DNA of 64,000 nucleotides from Candidatus Poribacteria bacterium (lineage in GTDB: Bacteria; Poribacteria; WGA-4E; WGA-3G), in the NCBI GenBank assembly GCA_003635195.1, contig PYIY01000173.1, positions 1 to 64,000 on the forward strand, read 5' to 3'. Both the position numbers and the translations under genes were made by a program. The notes under the pieces were generated by a model, which was given only the letters and a program-made list of their open reading frames with translations, ran no database searches and was not told where the DNA came from. Shown one piece after another: positions 9,769 through 18,872 of this stretch; within the stretch, counting starts at the first letter, position 1, and every line of letters begins with the position of its first letter.

Positions 9769-10521
9769 CTAAAGCCCATAGATACGTGCGAGATTATCTC
9801 CAAAGATCAGTGCCTCAGCATCATCGCCGAGTTCCAATCGCTTGAGAGCGTTAATAACTTGAATGGGTCGGTATTCCGGTAAATTAGAACCGAAGACGAT
9901 CTGCTCAGGTCCGAGTTCATCAACAGCGGTTTTTACTTCAGTTGGAACAACGGTGTCTGGGTCTGTCCCCCAACGGCGATGAAACCGCAAGATCGTGGTA
10001 CCCAACGAAACATTCTTATTCGCTTTTGCGACAGCGATCCCCGCGTCTAAATCGTCTGGAAATCCCATATGATCCATGATAACAGGTGTCTCTGGCACCC
10101 AACTTGCGACCGTGCCAATCCGATTGGGGTGGCAATTGTTCGGTCCAGAGTGAATTGAGACGATAAGTCCATAATCACGTGCAGCTTCAACAACAGGACG
10201 CACGATAGGATCATCTACATTGTAATTGTGAACAGCAGGCATCAGTTTAATACCGCGCATTCCCCACGCCTCAGCAGCCAATCTGACCTGCTCAACAGGT
10301 TCGGGTTCTGTCGGATGTACAAGTGCGCAACCGAGGGCACGCGGATTATCGCGAATCGCGTCCGCAAGTTCACTATTTTCGGGAAGCGGTTGGGTATTCG
10401 GCATGATAACAGCAACATCCATGTCGGCTTCGTCCTCTAATGCCAACAACGCTGTTAAATCGAGTTTGCCGTTTTCATCACGAAATGAATCGTTGAGATA
10501 GGCTTCAAAATCGCCTCGCAT
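9769..10521 (-). CDS. Amidohydrolase-like TIM-barrel protein with depleted metal site
   Basis: A 250-residue protein of the amidohydrolase-2 (COG2159-like) group: MRGIKLMPAVHNYNVDDP, IVSIHSGPNN (H124), VIMDHMGFP (H151) and a C-terminal IFGDNLARIYGL. The start is firm (AAAAGGAG just upstream), yet the N-terminal HxH metal pair expected in this superfamily is absent. The usual metal-binding aspartate of the GSDxP motif is N213 (FGSNLPEY). It may therefore be a non-hydrolytic relative, or use only part of the site. It heads the gcv gene cluster, about 35 bases before gcvT. Confidence 0.7.
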   Translation of the reverse strand: MRGDFEAYLNDSFRDENGKLDLTALLALEDEADMDVAVIMPNTQPLPENSELADAIRDNPRALGCALVHPTEPEPVEQVRLAAEAWGMRGIKLMPAVHNYNVDDPIVRPVVEAARDYGLIVSIHSGPNNCHPNRIGTVASWVPETPVIMDHMGFPDDLDAGIAVAKANKNVSLGTTILRFHRRWGTDPDTVVPTEVKTAVDELGPEQIVFGSNLPEYRPIQVINALKRLELGDDAEALIFGDNLARIYGL

Positions 10522-10539
10522 GAGAGATCTCCTTTTAAT

Positions 10540-10624
10540 GGTTATCAGTACTCAGTTTTCAATTAAGAGGTTATTGGTTTAACGAAGTTATCTTTTAAAC
10601 TATAACCGTTGACCACTGATAACC
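10540..10624. repeat. Inverted-repeat element, GGTTATCAGT ends
   Basis: GGTTATCAGT at 10540-10549 and its exact reverse complement ACTGATAACC at 10615-10624 bracket about 65 bases of AT-rich DNA between the amidohydrolase-like gene and the DUF6599-like gene. It is the same motif family as near trkA and after acs. Confidence 0.6.
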
Positions 10625-10636
10625 CCTTTTCCTCAG

Positions 10637-11692
10637 TTACAGAGCAGAAGGTTCATTGATAAGCACTGCGCCATCTGTCCTTTTTTCAGGACCTACAGTC
10701 CCTTTTATTAAGGCATCAACGGTGTCTCGGTAAAGGCCATAGGCAGATTCTGCTGTAGCAGGGTCTGGAAAACGGATGATGAAAACAATTTGGGCATCCA
10801 TCCAATTTGTTGAATCACTCTTATTCTGATAGTGTGCGGAGATTCCGAGTGCGGTACCCGTCAACTGCGGGACATTGGTAGGTAATGTGCTGTAGACTTG
10901 GCTTAATGTCCAATTGGATCGAAATAACTTGGTGCTTCCATGTATCCTTTTGTTGTTAGGTAGTAGTGCGAGTATTTGTGGCTTTGGCGGTGGATCTTTA
11001 ATCTGTGCGGCAACGGCTTTCGCGAGTGTAATCATGCCTTCACGAATGCCAGTGGCGAATTCATAGCCTTCAATTTGCACGAAATACTTTCCTTTTGAAA
11101 ACCGGAGATACCCGCCCGAAAGCATCGCTTTACTGCCAACCCATTCAAATTTCATTCTCGGATAGGTGTGAAAATGGTAAATTCCAAAGGCGTTTTCTGG
11201 GGTTCCCATATCGAAAATTTCGAGTAAAATCAAGGGTTTTGAACCGAATCGAGGCGTTTCGTATTCCACCTCTGCCTGCCGTTCAAAGCCATAAGCATAG
11301 TAAAGATCCGGCGAAGTCGCTCTATCTCGATAGAGCGTTTTACCTTCATAGGTTGAAGGGGCACGCGATTGGCCCCACCCCAATAAGTCGCCGTCACTTG
11401 GCAAGAGGTGTTCAGGTGGAAGGGTTGTCTGTAAAATATTCTCTGTCGCTGAGGATTCTTCAACCTGCGCTGAGGACCCCTCTATGCTCTCAGCCACCTC
11501 TAACATCGTCTGCTCTGCCCGTTTTGCTGTAGCACTGTGCCACACACCATAGATATATCTATCTTCGCGCTGAACAATCGTCCAATCGCCTTGTTCTCCA
11601 TCACATGAAATCAACATCAAGCTGCAGAGTAGATAGATGCAGAGTGAGCAACGATAGAATCTATCAAAAACGTATGTAATTGTGCGTTTCAT
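10637..11692 (-). CDS. DUF6599-like lipoprotein
   Basis: About 351 residues. The N-terminus MKRTITYVFDRFYRCSLC is followed by a hydrophobic stretch and a lipobox, LMLISC, so it is probably a lipid-anchored envelope protein. The body contains GKTLYRDRATSPDLYYAYGFERQ and LEIFDMGTPENAFGIYHFHTYPR, which resemble the DUF6599 family, whose function is unknown. I chose ATG 11692 because it gives a clean lipoprotein signal. A longer form from 11728 overlaps the upstream gene and lacks a ribosome site. It is the last gene of a four-gene envelope cluster. Confidence 0.7.
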   Translation of the reverse strand: MKRTITYVFDRFYRCSLCIYLLCSLMLISCDGEQGDWTIVQREDRYIYGVWHSATAKRAEQTMLEVAESIEGSSAQVEESSATENILQTTLPPEHLLPSDGDLLGWGQSRAPSTYEGKTLYRDRATSPDLYYAYGFERQAEVEYETPRFGSKPLILLEIFDMGTPENAFGIYHFHTYPRMKFEWVGSKAMLSGGYLRFSKGKYFVQIEGYEFATGIREGMITLAKAVAAQIKDPPPKPQILALLPNNKRIHGSTKLFRSNWTLSQVYSTLPTNVPQLTGTALGISAHYQNKSDSTNWMDAQIVFIIRFPDPATAESAYGLYRDTVDALIKGTVGPEKRTDGAVLINEPSAL

Positions 11693-11721
11693 CCGCGAGA
11701 GGGCTCCGATGCTGCATCCTG

Positions 11722-12237
11722 TTACCATTGTTCGGCAAGTTGGTTGTAAAGATCTTCTACCAGTTCATCTACAATACGTCGCTCGGCTTCTTCACGGGTC
11801 TCTGCCGGTTCAGCTCTACCGTCCACAATATAGAAGTCGTGAACTTGGAGATGATTATCAGTTTGCTCAATCATATTGTTGCGGACCCTGTCGAGAAATT
11901 CATATTCAATTTGTAGGGTCATGCGCAACATTTCGACTTCGCCTTGGGGGCCATAGCCTTGTTCCCGTATATCAAAATCCTGTATTCGCATTGTAAATTC
12001 GGAATCGTTTCCGTCGCGCCACTTCCGATTGAAACGTTGCGTGAGTTTTTCATGAATCACTTCATCGTAGGGACGCTGCGAGGCGTTATCGTAAGCAAAA
12101 TCCGCATCCAAGATAACAACAGGCGCGATACGGATCGTGTTAATATGCTCAAGATATTCTGATTTGGAAACATACCCGCATCCAGAAATTAAACCGAGGC
12201 ATATCAATACGGCTAACACGAACATTGATTTAGACAT
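11722..12237 (-). CDS. LptE-like lipoprotein, copy 2
   Basis: A 171-residue lipoprotein: MSKSMFVLAVLICLGLISGCGY has a lipobox (LISGC). The body, beginning HINTIRIAPV and containing LTQRFNRKW, resembles the LptE/secretin-associated lipoprotein fold that partners LptD in LPS assembly at the outer membrane. That assignment rests on the pattern CGY plus a short beta-alpha domain and is tentative. The start has GGAGAG four bases upstream. It is a near-identical tandem duplicate of the gene at 12281-12796, with the same length and the same start region, differing mainly near the C-terminus. Confidence 0.68.
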   Translation of the reverse strand: MSKSMFVLAVLICLGLISGCGYVSKSEYLEHINTIRIAPVVILDADFAYDNASQRPYDEVIHEKLTQRFNRKWRDGNDSEFTMRIQDFDIREQGYGPQGEVEMLRMTLQIEYEFLDRVRNNMIEQTDNHLQVHDFYIVDGRAEPAETREEAERRIVDELVEDLYNQLAEQW

Positions 12238-12280
12238 TTTTCTCTCCGAATCTTGTCGGAAAACGATCCGACACGTATTG

Positions 12281-12796
12281 CTACCGTTCAGCAAGTTGGT
12301 TATACAGATCTTCGACCATTTCATCTACAATGTGCACTTTGGCTTCTTCAAGGGTCTCTGGCGGTTCAGCTCTATCTGGCACAATATAGAAGTCGTGAAC
12401 TTGGCGGTGATTGTCGGTTTGCGCGATCATATTGTTGCGGATCCTATCAAGAAATTTGTATTCAACTTGTAACGTCATGCGCAACATTTCGACTTCGCCT
12501 TGGGGTCCATAACCGTGTTCCCGTATATCAAAATCCTGTATCCGCATCGTAAATTCGGAATCGTTTCCGTCTTGCCACTTCCGGTTGAAACGTTGCGTGA
12601 GTTTTTCACGAATCACTTCATCGTAGGGACGCTGCGAGGCGTTATCGTAAGCAAAATCCGCATCCAAAATTTCAACAGGCGCGATACGGATAGTATTGAT
12701 ATGTTCCAGAGATGCCGATTTAAAAACGTAGCCACACCCAGAGATTAGACCCAACGATAGCAATAGTAGCACTAACACAAACATTGCTTTAGACAT
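12281..12796 (-). CDS. LptE-like lipoprotein, copy 1
   Basis: A 171-residue paralogue of the next gene, with signal MSKAMFVLVLLLLSLGLISGC and the same mature domain (DADFAYDNASQRPYDEVI is identical in both). Long stretches of DNA are also nearly identical, so the duplication is recent or being gene-converted. The ribosome site GGAGAG before ATG 12796 is the same as in copy 2. If truly LptE-like, two versions could serve different LptD partners; no lptD is in the window. Confidence 0.68.
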   Translation of the reverse strand: MSKAMFVLVLLLLSLGLISGCGYVFKSASLEHINTIRIAPVEILDADFAYDNASQRPYDEVIREKLTQRFNRKWQDGNDSEFTMRIQDFDIREHGYGPQGEVEMLRMTLQVEYKFLDRIRNNMIAQTDNHRQVHDFYIVPDRAEPPETLEEAKVHIVDEMVEDLYNQLAER

Positions 12797-12821
12797 TTTT
12801 CTCTCCAAGTTTTGTCAGAAT

Positions 12822-13082
12822 TCAGAATGTTAGACCATCTGGAAGGACGGGTTGTAGAAATTTTACGGGTGAAGCCTTTGGACGTGGGGCTTTCTGCTTT
12901 TTGCCATAAAATACAGATTTGACGGTATCGACGACATATCGCTTATAAGTAGGCGATAATAAAACAACAAAGACAAGGACGAGCAAAATAAGAACTATGG
13001 CTAAGAAATAGGTCAGCCACTTCTGATCAAGGAGATCCCCTTTATCAAGGGTGTGTTTAGTAGACGTACGTCTTGTTTTCAT
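12822..13082 (-). CDS. Small single-pass membrane protein
   Basis: 86 residues with a basic N-terminus, one strong transmembrane helix (about residues 22-44, WLTYFLAIVLILLVLVFVVLL) and a lysine/proline-rich C-terminal tail. I do not recognise a family. It has an AAAGGGG ribosome site and is the first gene of the envelope cluster that continues with the two LptE-like lipoproteins 25 bases downstream. Confidence 0.6.
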   Translation of the reverse strand: MKTRRTSTKHTLDKGDLLDQKWLTYFLAIVLILLVLVFVVLLSPTYKRYVVDTVKSVFYGKKQKAPRPKASPVKFLQPVLPDGLTF

Positions 13083-13163
13083 TGGTTTACCCCTTTGTTG
13101 TGTTGACGTGTATTTCTTCAGTACAGATCGCTGTATGATTGTTGATTAAATGCTTGCATTCAA

Positions 13164-13192
13164 ATTATAGCAAAAAAAGAAATGATATGCAA
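13164..13192 (-). promoter_or_regulatory. Probable promoter of the envelope cluster
   Basis: Reading the minus strand, TATAAT (13164-13169) lies 17 bp from a weak -35, TTGCAT (13187-13192), about 80 bases before the small membrane protein. The -10 matches consensus and the -35 is poor. Confidence 0.4.
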
Positions 13193-13216
13193 AGTTTTTA
13201 ATTGTTTATAAAATAA

Positions 13217-13248
13217 AATAGGGTAAAGGACTTATCCTTTACCCTATT
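13217..13248. terminator. Terminator after pnp
   Basis: A 14-bp perfect stem (AATAGGGTAAAGGA with its complement) with loop CTTA. On the minus strand it is followed by a T-rich run (TATTTTATTTT), so it ends the rimP-pnp operon. The symmetric AT flanks could also stop transcription from the other side. Confidence 0.85.
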
Positions 13249-13300
13249 TGTCTAATATATGCGTTCTCAACTGCAACGTCGTGCAGTGTTCCACACGCTA

Positions 13301-15622
13301 CTATCGAGAGCGTCCTTTTGGCAGACGGGGTGAGCGTCGATCACGGAAGTCGCGGGAATTATCGCGTTGTTCATATCGGTTTCCACCACGCCGATCACGG
13401 TTATCATTTCCGCGCCTATCTCTGTATTCACGGTTGTCCCGATAGTTAGAGCGTCCGCTATCGCGCGAGTCTCTGGAAGCATTCCAATCAGATGAGGGTT
13501 CGCGATCCTCACTTGATTCAATATTGAGTTCTTCAACCGGGACACCCCCCGCGGCAACAAGTGCGAGATCCACGCGGTCTTGATCATCAATCGTAAGAAT
13601 ACGCACGGTGACCTCGTCCCCAACCTGCATAACATCCTCAGCACGGCGGACGTATCCATCTCCCATTTGTGAGATATGGACGAGTCCATCTTTGCCGGGC
13701 AAGATCTCCACAAACGCTCCGAAGGATGCGGTTCTTACGACTTTACCGGTGTACTCTTTACCGATTTCAGGCATAGCAGTAATCGCTCGGATTTTCTCTT
13801 CAGCCCGTTTGACATCTTCTGCGCTTGTGGCAGCGATCTCAACAGTCCCATCATCTTCAATGTTGATGGTTGTGCTTGTCTCCTCTTGGATACCTTGTAC
13901 GGTTTTACCGCGAGGTCCGATGAGGTCTTTAATCTTCTGCTGTGCGATTTGGAGGGAGTAAATCCGTGGGGCATAGGGTGAGAGCTCAGCCCGTGGCTGG
14001 GGTATAACGGCGTTCATCTGTTCAATAACCGCGAGTCGTGCTTCTTTTGCTTGATGAATCGCGCGGCGCATCAATTCAGGGGTGACACCATCAATCTTGA
14101 TGTCCATCTGTATAGCAGTAACACCTTCACTGGTCCCCGCGACTTTAAAGTCCATATCGCCAAGAAAATCCTCGGTACCGAGCATATCAGTGAGTATTGC
14201 TTCCTGTTCACCTTCCTTAATAAGCCCGACCCCTATTCCTGCGACAGGTCTTTTAATGGGCACCCCTGCATCTAAAAGGGCGAGCGTCGCGCCACAGACA
14301 GTTGCCATAGAGGATGAAGCATTTGATTCCAAGATTTCCGAAACCACGCGAATGGTATAATGGAATTCATCTTTATCGGGGATAACCGGTTCAAGTGCCT
14401 TCTCTGCAAGCGCGCCGTGTCCGATCTCTCGCCGCCCAGGTCCCATCATCCGTTTGACTTCACCGGTACTGAATGGCGGGAAATTATAGTGTAGAAAGAA
14501 AGCCCGTCTTGCTTCACCATCAAGTCCGCGTTGAACATCTTCATCACCAGACGTGCCGAGCGTCGTCACACAAAGCGCCTGCGTTTGTCCTCTACTAAAG
14601 AGTGCGGAACCGTGGGTATGTGGCAATAAAGCGACTTCCCCTGAAATAGGACGAATGTCGGTCACGCCACGTCCATCCACACGTTTCCCCTCGGTAAGAA
14701 TTGCCTGCCGCATCTCTTCTTTCTCAATCTCACTCAAGATAGAGATCGTGTCTTTTGCTGCATTCGGATCAACATCCTCTGGTACATCTTCAAGGATTTC
14801 GGAGAGGACTTCTTCCTGCACTTGTTCGAGATAATCCTCACGCGACTTCTTATCTGCCATCCCGATAGATTCCCGAATCCGTGATGTCGCGAGATTTCGG
14901 ACCCGGTCCCTGAGGTTTGATTCAACGCTTTTGGCTGTATAATCTCGTTTGGTATTACTGCATCCTGCTGCCAATCCTTCTTGGAGTTTAATGATCTCTT
15001 TTATCTGAGCGTGTGCGGTGATAATGGTGTCAATGACTTCATCTTCAGGAATTTCATGTCCGCCGCCTTCAACAGACATAACGGCATCCACTTTTCCACT
15101 GACAAATAACTCCATATCAGAAGCATGCAATTCTTCATAAGTTGGGTTAATGATTAATTCGTTTTCGATCTTTCCGACGGTGACTGCGGCGACAGGTCCA
15201 TTAAAGGGTATATCGGAAATAGATAATGCGGCGGAAGTGCCAATGAGTGCGGGGACATCCGCCGGATGAACACCATCAGATGAAAACACGTTACATAAAA
15301 TTTGCACCTCAGCCTTAAAGTCCTTCGGAAAAAGGGGACGGATGCAGTGATCTATTAAGCGTGCAACCAACTGTTCTGAAGTTCCGGGACGTGGTTCACG
15401 TCTTCCATAAACTGTCGGTATGCGTCCAGTAGCGTAAGCCCTTTCGCGGTAATCTACTGTTAATGGAAAGAAATCGAGGTCATGTTCACTATCATCGGCG
15501 ACTACCGTGACCAAAACGACCGTTCCACCGTATTGTACCCAGACGGCACCGTCTGCTTGTTTCGCAACTTTTCCGGTTTCAATTGATAACTTCTCGCTCC
15601 CAAGTTGCATTTCAACTTTCAT
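13301..15622 (-). CDS. pnp: Polyribonucleotide nucleotidyltransferase (PNPase)
   Basis: PNPase degrades RNA phosphorolytically from the 3' end and takes part in the RNA degradosome. The domain order is complete: RNase PH-1 from MKVEMQLGSEKLSIETGKVAKQ, an alpha-helical linker, RNase PH-2 (GEVALLPHTHGSALFSRGQTQ, later GTEDFLGDMDFKVAG), a KH domain (IKDLIGPRGKTVQGI, near 560) and an S1 domain (GKVVRTASFGAFVEILPGKDGLVHIS). After S1 a 60-residue tail rich in R, D, N and G (RDSR, DRRGGNR) is likely disordered and RNA-binding. AGGAG precedes the start. It is preceded by rpsO, as in many bacteria. Confidence 0.96.
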   Translation of the reverse strand: MKVEMQLGSEKLSIETGKVAKQADGAVWVQYGGTVVLVTVVADDSEHDLDFFPLTVDYRERAYATGRIPTVYGRREPRPGTSEQLVARLIDHCIRPLFPKDFKAEVQILCNVFSSDGVHPADVPALIGTSAALSISDIPFNGPVAAVTVGKIENELIINPTYEELHASDMELFVSGKVDAVMSVEGGGHEIPEDEVIDTIITAHAQIKEIIKLQEGLAAGCSNTKRDYTAKSVESNLRDRVRNLATSRIRESIGMADKKSREDYLEQVQEEVLSEILEDVPEDVDPNAAKDTISILSEIEKEEMRQAILTEGKRVDGRGVTDIRPISGEVALLPHTHGSALFSRGQTQALCVTTLGTSGDEDVQRGLDGEARRAFFLHYNFPPFSTGEVKRMMGPGRREIGHGALAEKALEPVIPDKDEFHYTIRVVSEILESNASSSMATVCGATLALLDAGVPIKRPVAGIGVGLIKEGEQEAILTDMLGTEDFLGDMDFKVAGTSEGVTAIQMDIKIDGVTPELMRRAIHQAKEARLAVIEQMNAVIPQPRAELSPYAPRIYSLQIAQQKIKDLIGPRGKTVQGIQEETSTTINIEDDGTVEIAATSAEDVKRAEEKIRAITAMPEIGKEYTGKVVRTASFGAFVEILPGKDGLVHISQMGDGYVRRAEDVMQVGDEVTVRILTIDDQDRVDLALVAAGGVPVEELNIESSEDREPSSDWNASRDSRDSGRSNYRDNREYRDRRGNDNRDRRGGNRYEQRDNSRDFRDRRSPRLPKGRSR

Positions 15623-15867
15623 TCTATATACTACTCCTGTATTTCCAATTTTTTCGTCGCGCTACCCAGTAGGGACACTCGAAATAGCGTTCAAGGCCAG
15701 TCCTTACCTAAGAAACATATTGCCAACTTGACGATGCTAACTACAGTTTTTAAGTGTTAGAGAGTATCGCGCTGGCGTGACTGACACAACACCTATGACT
15801 ACAAGATAGCCCTCGCTCTATTCCCATCCGTGCCAATATATTTACGCGTTTAGCACCTACTAATAAC

Positions 15868-16164
15868 TTAATTTGTCTTCAATCCGATAGTGTCCCGAAT
15901 TTCGAGGTCATTAATTAAACGGTAATAGCGCGTAATGTCCTTCTTATAAAGATACTGCAACAAGCGCCGCTGTTTACCAACTAAGCGGAAAAGTCCATGG
16001 CGCGAATGATAATCCTTCCGGTGTGTCTGAAAATGTTCAGTCAACTGTCGAATACGCGCAGTCAAAATTGCCACTTGTGCCTCCGGAGAACCGGTGTCCT
16101 GTTGGTGTATCTGGTACTTTTGAATGAGTTCTTTCTTCTCTGCTGCACCAATTGCCAATTGCAT
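15868..16164 (-). CDS. rpsO: 30S ribosomal protein S15
   Basis: 98 residues. S15 binds 16S rRNA early in small-subunit assembly. Family motifs are intact: HQQDTGSPEAQVAILTARIRQLTEHF, HRKDYHSRHGL and LVGKQRRLLQYL. It has a near-perfect AAGGAGGTGA site touching the start. It sits between ribF and pnp, with about 245 bases to pnp and about 260 to ribF, so its own promoter or leader control is likely. Confidence 0.96.
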   Translation of the reverse strand: MQLAIGAAEKKELIQKYQIHQQDTGSPEAQVAILTARIRQLTEHFQTHRKDYHSRHGLFRLVGKQRRLLQYLYKKDITRYYRLINDLEIRDTIGLKTN

Positions 16165-16425
16165 TCACCTCCTTATACTTACAATAAACTTTGGGAATTG
16201 ACAAACTTCACCGAAACGCTTTCCTACGAAATGAACGCTCAGTTGTGTTCGGGAAATCGTTGCCCTTTCTATTTAAAAGATATGTATATAATACCACAAA
16301 TTAGTCGGAAATTCAAATTAAACTCATATTTCCAATAGAAGCATTCAGTTTTCAGCAATCAGCAGTCGGCGTACGCAGTGGATCGCGAACACAGTTCGCT
16401 CCTACAGTAGAGAGATGACCTGCAT
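16165..16425. other. rpsO leader / ribF-rpsO spacer with a repeat remnant
   Basis: This 261-base spacer holds no gene. Near ribF it contains a small palindrome GCGAACACAGTTCGC (16385-16399), preceded by TCAGTTTTCAGCAATCAGCAG, which resembles the TATCAG repeats elsewhere in the window. A region close to rpsO (16250-16320) is AT-rich and could hold the rpsO promoter, but no clear boxes stand out. Confidence 0.45.
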
Positions 16426-17421
16426 TTAATGGACAGAATCATGAGAATGGGTAGACTTTGCAAGAATCCTCTCTGCGTCAGTAATGTCGCGCCGTATTTG
16501 TCGAACGAGCATCTCGATATTGGAAAATTTCTGCTCACTCCTAATTTTCTCTACCAAAAATATTTCCACAGGTTTCCCGTAGATGGTTTCATCAAAATTA
16601 AAGAAATGACTTTCCACCTGAACAGTTGTGCCGTTAAATGTAGGACGCACCCCGATGTTCAATACACCGTCTAACCACCGTTCCTCTAATCTCGCCCGGA
16701 TAGCGTAAACGCCATTTGGAGGACACACTTGATTCTGTATATCTATGTTGGCAGTTGGAAAACCAATCTCCTTGCCGCGCCCATCGCCATGGATAACATG
16801 ACCCAGCAAGGCATACAGTCGTCCCAATAATTGTGAACTGCACTGAAGATCACCGTGTGCAAGTGCTTCGCGAATTCGGGTGCTATGGACAGGTGCGCCA
16901 TTTATCTCCGTCGGTGGAACAATCGTGACATCAAACGGATAGGTTTCACTGAGCTCTGCCAACCGTTCCGCATTGCCCGCGCGATCCTTCCCGAACTGAC
17001 AAGCATACCCAACAACAACATGTCGGGCTCGACATTTTTCTAAGAGGACCTGTTCCACAAACGATCTCGGAGACATTGCTGCTATTTGTGCATCAAAACT
17101 GAGCATGAAAATTTTATCAATACCCAGCTGCTGAAGAATTTCGACGCGTTTGGAGAGCGGTGTCAGGAGCGGTGGACACCGTTCTGGTGCCAGGAATGCG
17201 AGGGGGTGTGGATAAAAGCCGACCAAGGCACTCATCAACTGATGTTGTGCAGCACGTTCAAGAAGCGTACTGATGACCGCTTGGTGTCCAATATGAATCC
17301 CATCAAACACGCCAAAAGTAACCGCGGCGCCCCTGTCGAATTCGGCTATGTCATCCAACCTGCAAGTTATGGGTGCGGCTTGCAGATCGCTCCTATTATT
17401 AGGGTTTTCCACGTTGCTCAT
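16426..17421 (-). CDS. ribF: Bifunctional riboflavin kinase / FAD synthetase
   Basis: It makes FMN and then FAD. The N-terminal FAD-synthetase half has AVTFGVFDGIHIGHQAVI (nucleotidyl-transfer HxGH) and later APVHSTRIREALAHGDL. The C-terminal kinase half has GHVIHGDGRGKEIGFPTANI and GVRPTFNGTTVQVESHFF. The length of about 331 residues is normal. The start ATG overlaps the nrnA stop as ATGA; a TTG four codons earlier is the alternative. It is in the usual place for truB-ribF-rpsO, but truB is not there. Confidence 0.95.
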   Translation of the reverse strand: MSNVENPNNRSDLQAAPITCRLDDIAEFDRGAAVTFGVFDGIHIGHQAVISTLLERAAQHQLMSALVGFYPHPLAFLAPERCPPLLTPLSKRVEILQQLGIDKIFMLSFDAQIAAMSPRSFVEQVLLEKCRARHVVVGYACQFGKDRAGNAERLAELSETYPFDVTIVPPTEINGAPVHSTRIREALAHGDLQCSSQLLGRLYALLGHVIHGDGRGKEIGFPTANIDIQNQVCPPNGVYAIRARLEERWLDGVLNIGVRPTFNGTTVQVESHFFNFDETIYGKPVEIFLVEKIRSEQKFSNIEMLVRQIRRDITDAERILAKSTHSHDSVH

Positions 17422-18449
17422 CCCTTCTGGCAATCATCACGTTCTGAGGCACCCTGATCGATGTAGCGTTGTGCGGTTTGAACAAGCATCTTAACAGCAG
17501 AAAGGTAGGGCATGACAACTCTGCAACCCGCGGCGCGTGCGTGCCCGCCCCCTTCAAACTCAGCAGCAAGTTGACTTACATCAACGTGTCCTTGGCTTCG
17601 TAGACTCACTTTCGCGCTTTGATCCGCCATCTCAGATACACAGAGTGCCACCTCAACACCTGCTATTGCTTGAATCTGATTCACGATGCCTTCTACCGCG
17701 TCAGCAGCCGCTCCAGTTTTTCGGAGCATTCTTTGTGTAGCGTACACGGACGCGATCTTTCCGTCATCGGTTACTTGCAACGTGCGGAGAATTTCACTTG
17801 AGAGCCGAATTTTAGCAACAGGGAGTTGCTCATAAACATTCCGATAGACTTCATCTGGTGCGAATTCCCCTATTTCAATTAATTCTGCAGCGATTCGATG
17901 TGTTTCAGCCGTTGTATTGCTGTAGCGAAAACAACCAGTGTCGAACATGAGCCCTGTATAAAGACAGAGCGCACACGATTTATCTATCGGTGTCTGGTGA
18001 TATTTAATGAGTTTATAGACGATCTCTGAGGTAGAAGAAGCTGAAGGCATAATGAGGTTGATGTCCCCGAACGCCTCCGCGGTGGCGTGATGGTCAATGT
18101 TAACGAGTTTGTGTGTCGGCAGCAAGGATTTGGCAAGCGTTTTTCCAATGCGCTCAAGTGTACTTGCGTCTAATACAATGAGTACTTCCGGTTGATATGT
18201 ACTGAGAGCGTGTATATCCTCAATGCTCTCCCAGCAAGGCAGAAATTTATAGTTCCCCGGTACGGCATCTGTATTAAATATTTTAACAGATTTTCCGAGC
18301 CTCGTGAGAAAGAGGTAGAGCCCTAATTCGGAACCGATTGCGTCGCCATCCGGGTTAATATGCGTTGAGAGTGCAAAGTTGTGGTAGCGATTGAATAGGG
18401 TGAGGAGTGCACCGTAGTTCTGCATATCCACCATCTGTAAGGTATTCAT
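17418..18449 (-). CDS. nrnA: DHH-family nanoRNase / pAp phosphatase NrnA
   Basis: 343 residues. NrnA-type proteins degrade 2-5 nt RNAs and remove phosphate from pAp. The DHH signature is present: STHINPDGDAIGSELGL (D34, D36), VNIDHHATAEAFGDIN, and the DHHA1 motif GGGHARAAGCRV near the C-terminus. It overlaps rbfA upstream (ATGA) and ribF downstream (ATGA), so the three genes are translationally coupled. This DHH gene between rbfA and ribF is typical of non-proteobacterial rimP-pnp operons. Confidence 0.92.
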   Translation of the reverse strand: MNTLQMVDMQNYGALLTLFNRYHNFALSTHINPDGDAIGSELGLYLFLTRLGKSVKIFNTDAVPGNYKFLPCWESIEDIHALSTYQPEVLIVLDASTLERIGKTLAKSLLPTHKLVNIDHHATAEAFGDINLIMPSASSTSEIVYKLIKYHQTPIDKSCALCLYTGLMFDTGCFRYSNTTAETHRIAAELIEIGEFAPDEVYRNVYEQLPVAKIRLSSEILRTLQVTDDGKIASVYATQRMLRKTGAAADAVEGIVNQIQAIAGVEVALCVSEMADQSAKVSLRSQGHVDVSQLAAEFEGGGHARAAGCRVVMPYLSAVKMLVQTAQRYIDQGASERDDCQKG

Positions 18450-18829
18450 GAAAGGTCTGCTGCGTGTTTTTCGGATTTCTCGTCTTCTGACGTAACAGAC
18501 TTGAGGAGTCCATCTATTTTGAAGAGGTAGTCAGCGGATTCATCGATAGCGAACCTGAGTTCCGGCGAATACCGGAGCGTGAGTCGGTTTCCGATTTCTC
18601 GCCTGAGAAACCCTGCTGCACTTTTTAGCCCTGCAAGCGCTTTATCTTTCTGCGCCTCGTCCCCGATAACACTTACTTTGACATCCACATACTTCAGGTC
18701 CGGCGACACGTCTGCCTGTGTGACAGTACAAAATGCGACGCGCGGATCCTTGACAGAACGTTGGATAATCTCACTCAATTCTCGTTGAATGAGGGCTGCG
18801 ACCCGATCTTGTCTTCTACTATCTGCCAT
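18446..18829 (-). CDS. rbfA: Ribosome-binding factor A
   Basis: 127 residues. RbfA helps mature the 5' end of 16S rRNA. The motifs RVAALIQRELSEIIQRSVKDPRV, SPDLKYVDVKVSV and LKSAAGFLRREIGNRLTLRYSPELRF are diagnostic. It ends ATGA-coupled to nrnA. Confidence 0.95.
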   Translation of the reverse strand: MADSRRQDRVAALIQRELSEIIQRSVKDPRVAFCTVTQADVSPDLKYVDVKVSVIGDEAQKDKALAGLKSAAGFLRREIGNRLTLRYSPELRFAIDESADYLFKIDGLLKSVTSEDEKSEKHAADLS

Positions 18830-18872
18830 GTTGTCCCTATCTTTCAGAGCAAGTTTTAACTTGCGAGTTTCG

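Noticed and set aside
13217..13248. Stem-loop as a mobile repeat
   Set aside because: A perfect stem with flanking T-rich run right after pnp is explained by a terminator.
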